DNA of 64,000 nucleotides, from assembly GCA_964394445.1 (NCBI GenBank), contig CAYMXO010000004.1, positions 29,455-93,454 of the forward strand. The letters are read 5' to 3'. The position numbers and the translations under genes are program-made. A model generated the notes under the pieces. That model was given only the letters and a program-made list of their open reading frames with translations. It ran no database searches and was not told where the DNA came from. The DNA comes from Thiopseudomonas sp964394445 (GTDB lineage Bacteria; Pseudomonadota; Gammaproteobacteria; Pseudomonadales; Pseudomonadaceae). Below, one piece after another: positions 62,775 to 64,000 of this stretch (its first letter is position 1; every line of letters begins with the position of its first letter).

Positions 62775-63410
62775 TTAACCGCGTGCTTTGACGGCTGGAC
62801 GCACAACAACATCGCTACCGGTAGCACCTGGCACGGCACCCTTGATCAGCAGCAGGTTACGCTCGGCGTCAACACGCACAACTTCCAGGGACTGTACGGT
62901 CATGCGCACGTCACCCATGTGACCGGACATTTTTTTGCCCTTGAACACACGACCGGGAGTCTGACACTGGCCAATGGAGCCAGGTACGCGGTGGGAAAGG
63001 GAGTTACCGTGGGTCGCATCCTGACCACGGAAGTTCCAGCGCTTGATGGTACCGGCAAAGCCCTTGCCCTTGGTCTGACCGGTTACGTCAACCAGCTGGC
63101 CAGCTGCGAACAGCTCGGCAGTGATCTGATCACCGGCCTGGTACTCACCTTCTTCCAGGCGGAACTCGGCAACTTTACGACCGGCAACAACGCCAGCCTT
63201 GGAAAAGTGACCTGCCTGCGGCTTGGTCACACGGGAAGCACGACGCTCGCCAACAGCAACCTGTACTGCGCGATAACCATCGGTTTCCTCGGTTTTCATC
63301 TGGGTGACACGATTCGGCTCGACTTCAATTACAGTCACCGGAATCGAAACACCATCTTCGGTGAAGATGCGGGTCATACCGCACTTGCGACCGATTACTC
63401 CAACTGTCAT
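62775..63410 (-). CDS. rplC: 50S ribosomal protein L3
   Basis: A 211-residue protein. The start at 63410 (MTVGVIGRKCGMTRIFTEDG) is the family start; the frame continues upstream without support. GNSLSHRVPGSIGQCQTPGR, with the methylated glutamine, is conserved. It is 81 bases after rpsJ, where no further feature is seen. Confidence 0.99.
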   Translation of the reverse strand: MTVGVIGRKCGMTRIFTEDGVSIPVTVIEVEPNRVTQMKTEETDGYRAVQVAVGERRASRVTKPQAGHFSKAGVVAGRKVAEFRLEEGEYQAGDQITAELFAAGQLVDVTGQTKGKGFAGTIKRWNFRGQDATHGNSLSHRVPGSIGQCQTPGRVFKGKKMSGHMGDVRMTVQSLEVVRVDAERNLLLIKGAVPGATGSDVVVRPAVKARG

Positions 63411-63491
63411 ATTTTTGACCTCATAAGTGTACGGGGCTTTCACCCGCTATGGCCGCCCATTGCAGAGCGTTACACGACCAGGACGAATGTC

Positions 63492-63803
63492 TTAGCCGAG
63501 GCTGATCTGAACTTCTACACCAGCTGCCAGATCAAGTTTCATCAGCGCATCTACAGTTTTATCGGTAGGCTGAACAATGTCCAGAACGCGCTTGTGGGTG
63601 CGAATTTCGTACTGGTCACGCGCGTCCTTGTTGACGTGCGGGGAAATCAGTACGGTAAAACGCTCTTTGCGAGTCGGCAAAGGGATGGGACCACGAACCT
63701 GAGCACCAGTACGTTTCGCAGTTTCTACGATTTCCTGGGTGGATTGATCAATCAGGCGGTGGTCAAAAGCCTTCAACCGGATACGGATTTGTTGGTTTTG
63801 CAT
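63492..63803 (-). CDS. rpsJ: 30S ribosomal protein S10 / NusE
   Basis: A 103-residue protein serving in the 30S head and, with NusB, in antitermination. The ATG at 63803 (MQNQQIRIRLKAFDHRLIDQ) has GAGG upstream. It opens the S10 operon. Confidence 0.99.
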   Translation of the reverse strand: MQNQQIRIRLKAFDHRLIDQSTQEIVETAKRTGAQVRGPIPLPTRKERFTVLISPHVNKDARDQYEIRTHKRVLDIVQPTDKTVDALMKLDLAAGVEVQISLG

Positions 63804-63864
63804 TTTGACCTCGGATTTGGGTTTAGCCTTGCACGGGCGCAAACTCCCGATAAAAGGAGGCGCA

Positions 63865-63893
63865 ATTCTAATCGTGACCAACAGCTATGTCAA
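63865..63893 (-). promoter_or_regulatory. S10 operon promoter
   Basis: TTGACA (63893-63888), a 17-base spacer, and TAGAAT (63870-63865) on the minus strand, then the GC-rich discriminator TGCGCC. Start expected near 63858, leaving a leader of about 55 bases before rpsJ. Confidence 0.8.
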
Positions 63894-63898
63894 CCAAT

Positions 63899-63930
63899 AA
63901 AGAAAGCCCCCATAATGGGGGCTTTCTTTT
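63899..63930. terminator. Terminator between tuf and rpsJ
   Basis: AAGAAAGCCCCC (63900-63911) pairs with GGGGGCTTTCTT (63917-63928) around ATAAT, with A and T runs at the ends. It closes the str operon just before the S10 promoter. Confidence 0.92.
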
Positions 63931-63941
63931 TACATCACCAA

Positions 63942-64000
63942 TCAGGCAATGATTTTTGCAACAACACCGGCACCGACGGTGCGACCGCCTTCACGGATGG
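63942..64000 (-). CDS. tuf: Elongation factor Tu, C-terminal end only
   Basis: The last 18 residues plus stop, reading IREGGRTVGAGVVAKIIA, are the EF-Tu C-terminus. The gene continues beyond the window. The position upstream of rpsJ is the usual str-S10 junction. Confidence 0.93.
   Translation of the reverse strand, partial: IREGGRTVGAGVVAKIIA

Overview
The window looks like chromosome of a gammaproteobacterium close to the Pseudomonadales. Supporting blocks are leuS-lptE-holA, rsmA-apaG-apaH-glpE, waaF-waaC-waaG with a very Pseudomonas-like WaaG, ssb-MFS-uvrA, a TriC-like RND pump, and a str/S10/spc/alpha ribosomal region. The DNA is moderately GC-rich and densely coding. I cannot name a genus from sequence alone. 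No rRNA, tRNA, CRISPR array, prophage or recognisable IS transposase was seen.

Layout. 1-8229: the start of a TpsB-like secretion protein (edge, minus strand), a YdcF/ElyC-type protein, then leuS, lptE, holA, rsmA, apaG, apaH and glpE on the plus strand. 8230-12460: peroxide defence (ahpC, ahpF) with an OxyR-like operator, cca, and a repeat-rich spacer. 12461-17652: dxs and the LPS core genes waaF-waaC-waaG. 17653-18396: a 184-bp tandem repeat with an assembly gap inside it. 18397-25399: a TriC-like efflux pump with its adaptor, an NCS2 purine permease, and trmA. 25400-30848: an acyl-CoA ligase; the folate-independent methionine synthase pair mesX-mesD, with a MetR-like site upstream and a MITE-like palindrome between the two genes; and a DsbA-family protein. 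31045-45246: typA, thiI, dtd, fbp, ompW (with an FNR/ANR box), a CnoX-like co-chaperone, rsmC, a sugar-nucleotide reductase, ssb, a YajR-like transporter, uvrA, and a short DMT-transporter relic. 45351-46936: catalase with a second OxyR-like operator. 46952-64000: the alpha, spc and S10 ribosomal operons and the end of tuf, all on the minus strand.

The most unusual feature is in the ribosomal region. The spc operon is normally continuous from rplN to rpmJ, but here it is cut between rpsN and rpsH by about 3.3 kb of metabolic DNA. The insert holds an IclR regulator, a divergent iron-type alcohol dehydrogenase, and a relic of mmsA (methylmalonate-semialdehyde dehydrogenase) reduced to three in-frame blocks plus a stop codon. 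A strong hairpin follows rpsN. A second terminator follows the mmsA relic. A promoter (TTGCTT-N17-TAGAAT) then lies in front of rpsH, with the same -10 and spacer as the S10 promoter at 63865-63893 (TTGACA-N17-TAGAAT). The ribosomal cluster therefore appears rewired into two transcription units, and S8 (rpsH) is now separated from rplE, next to which it acts as a feedback repressor in E. coli.
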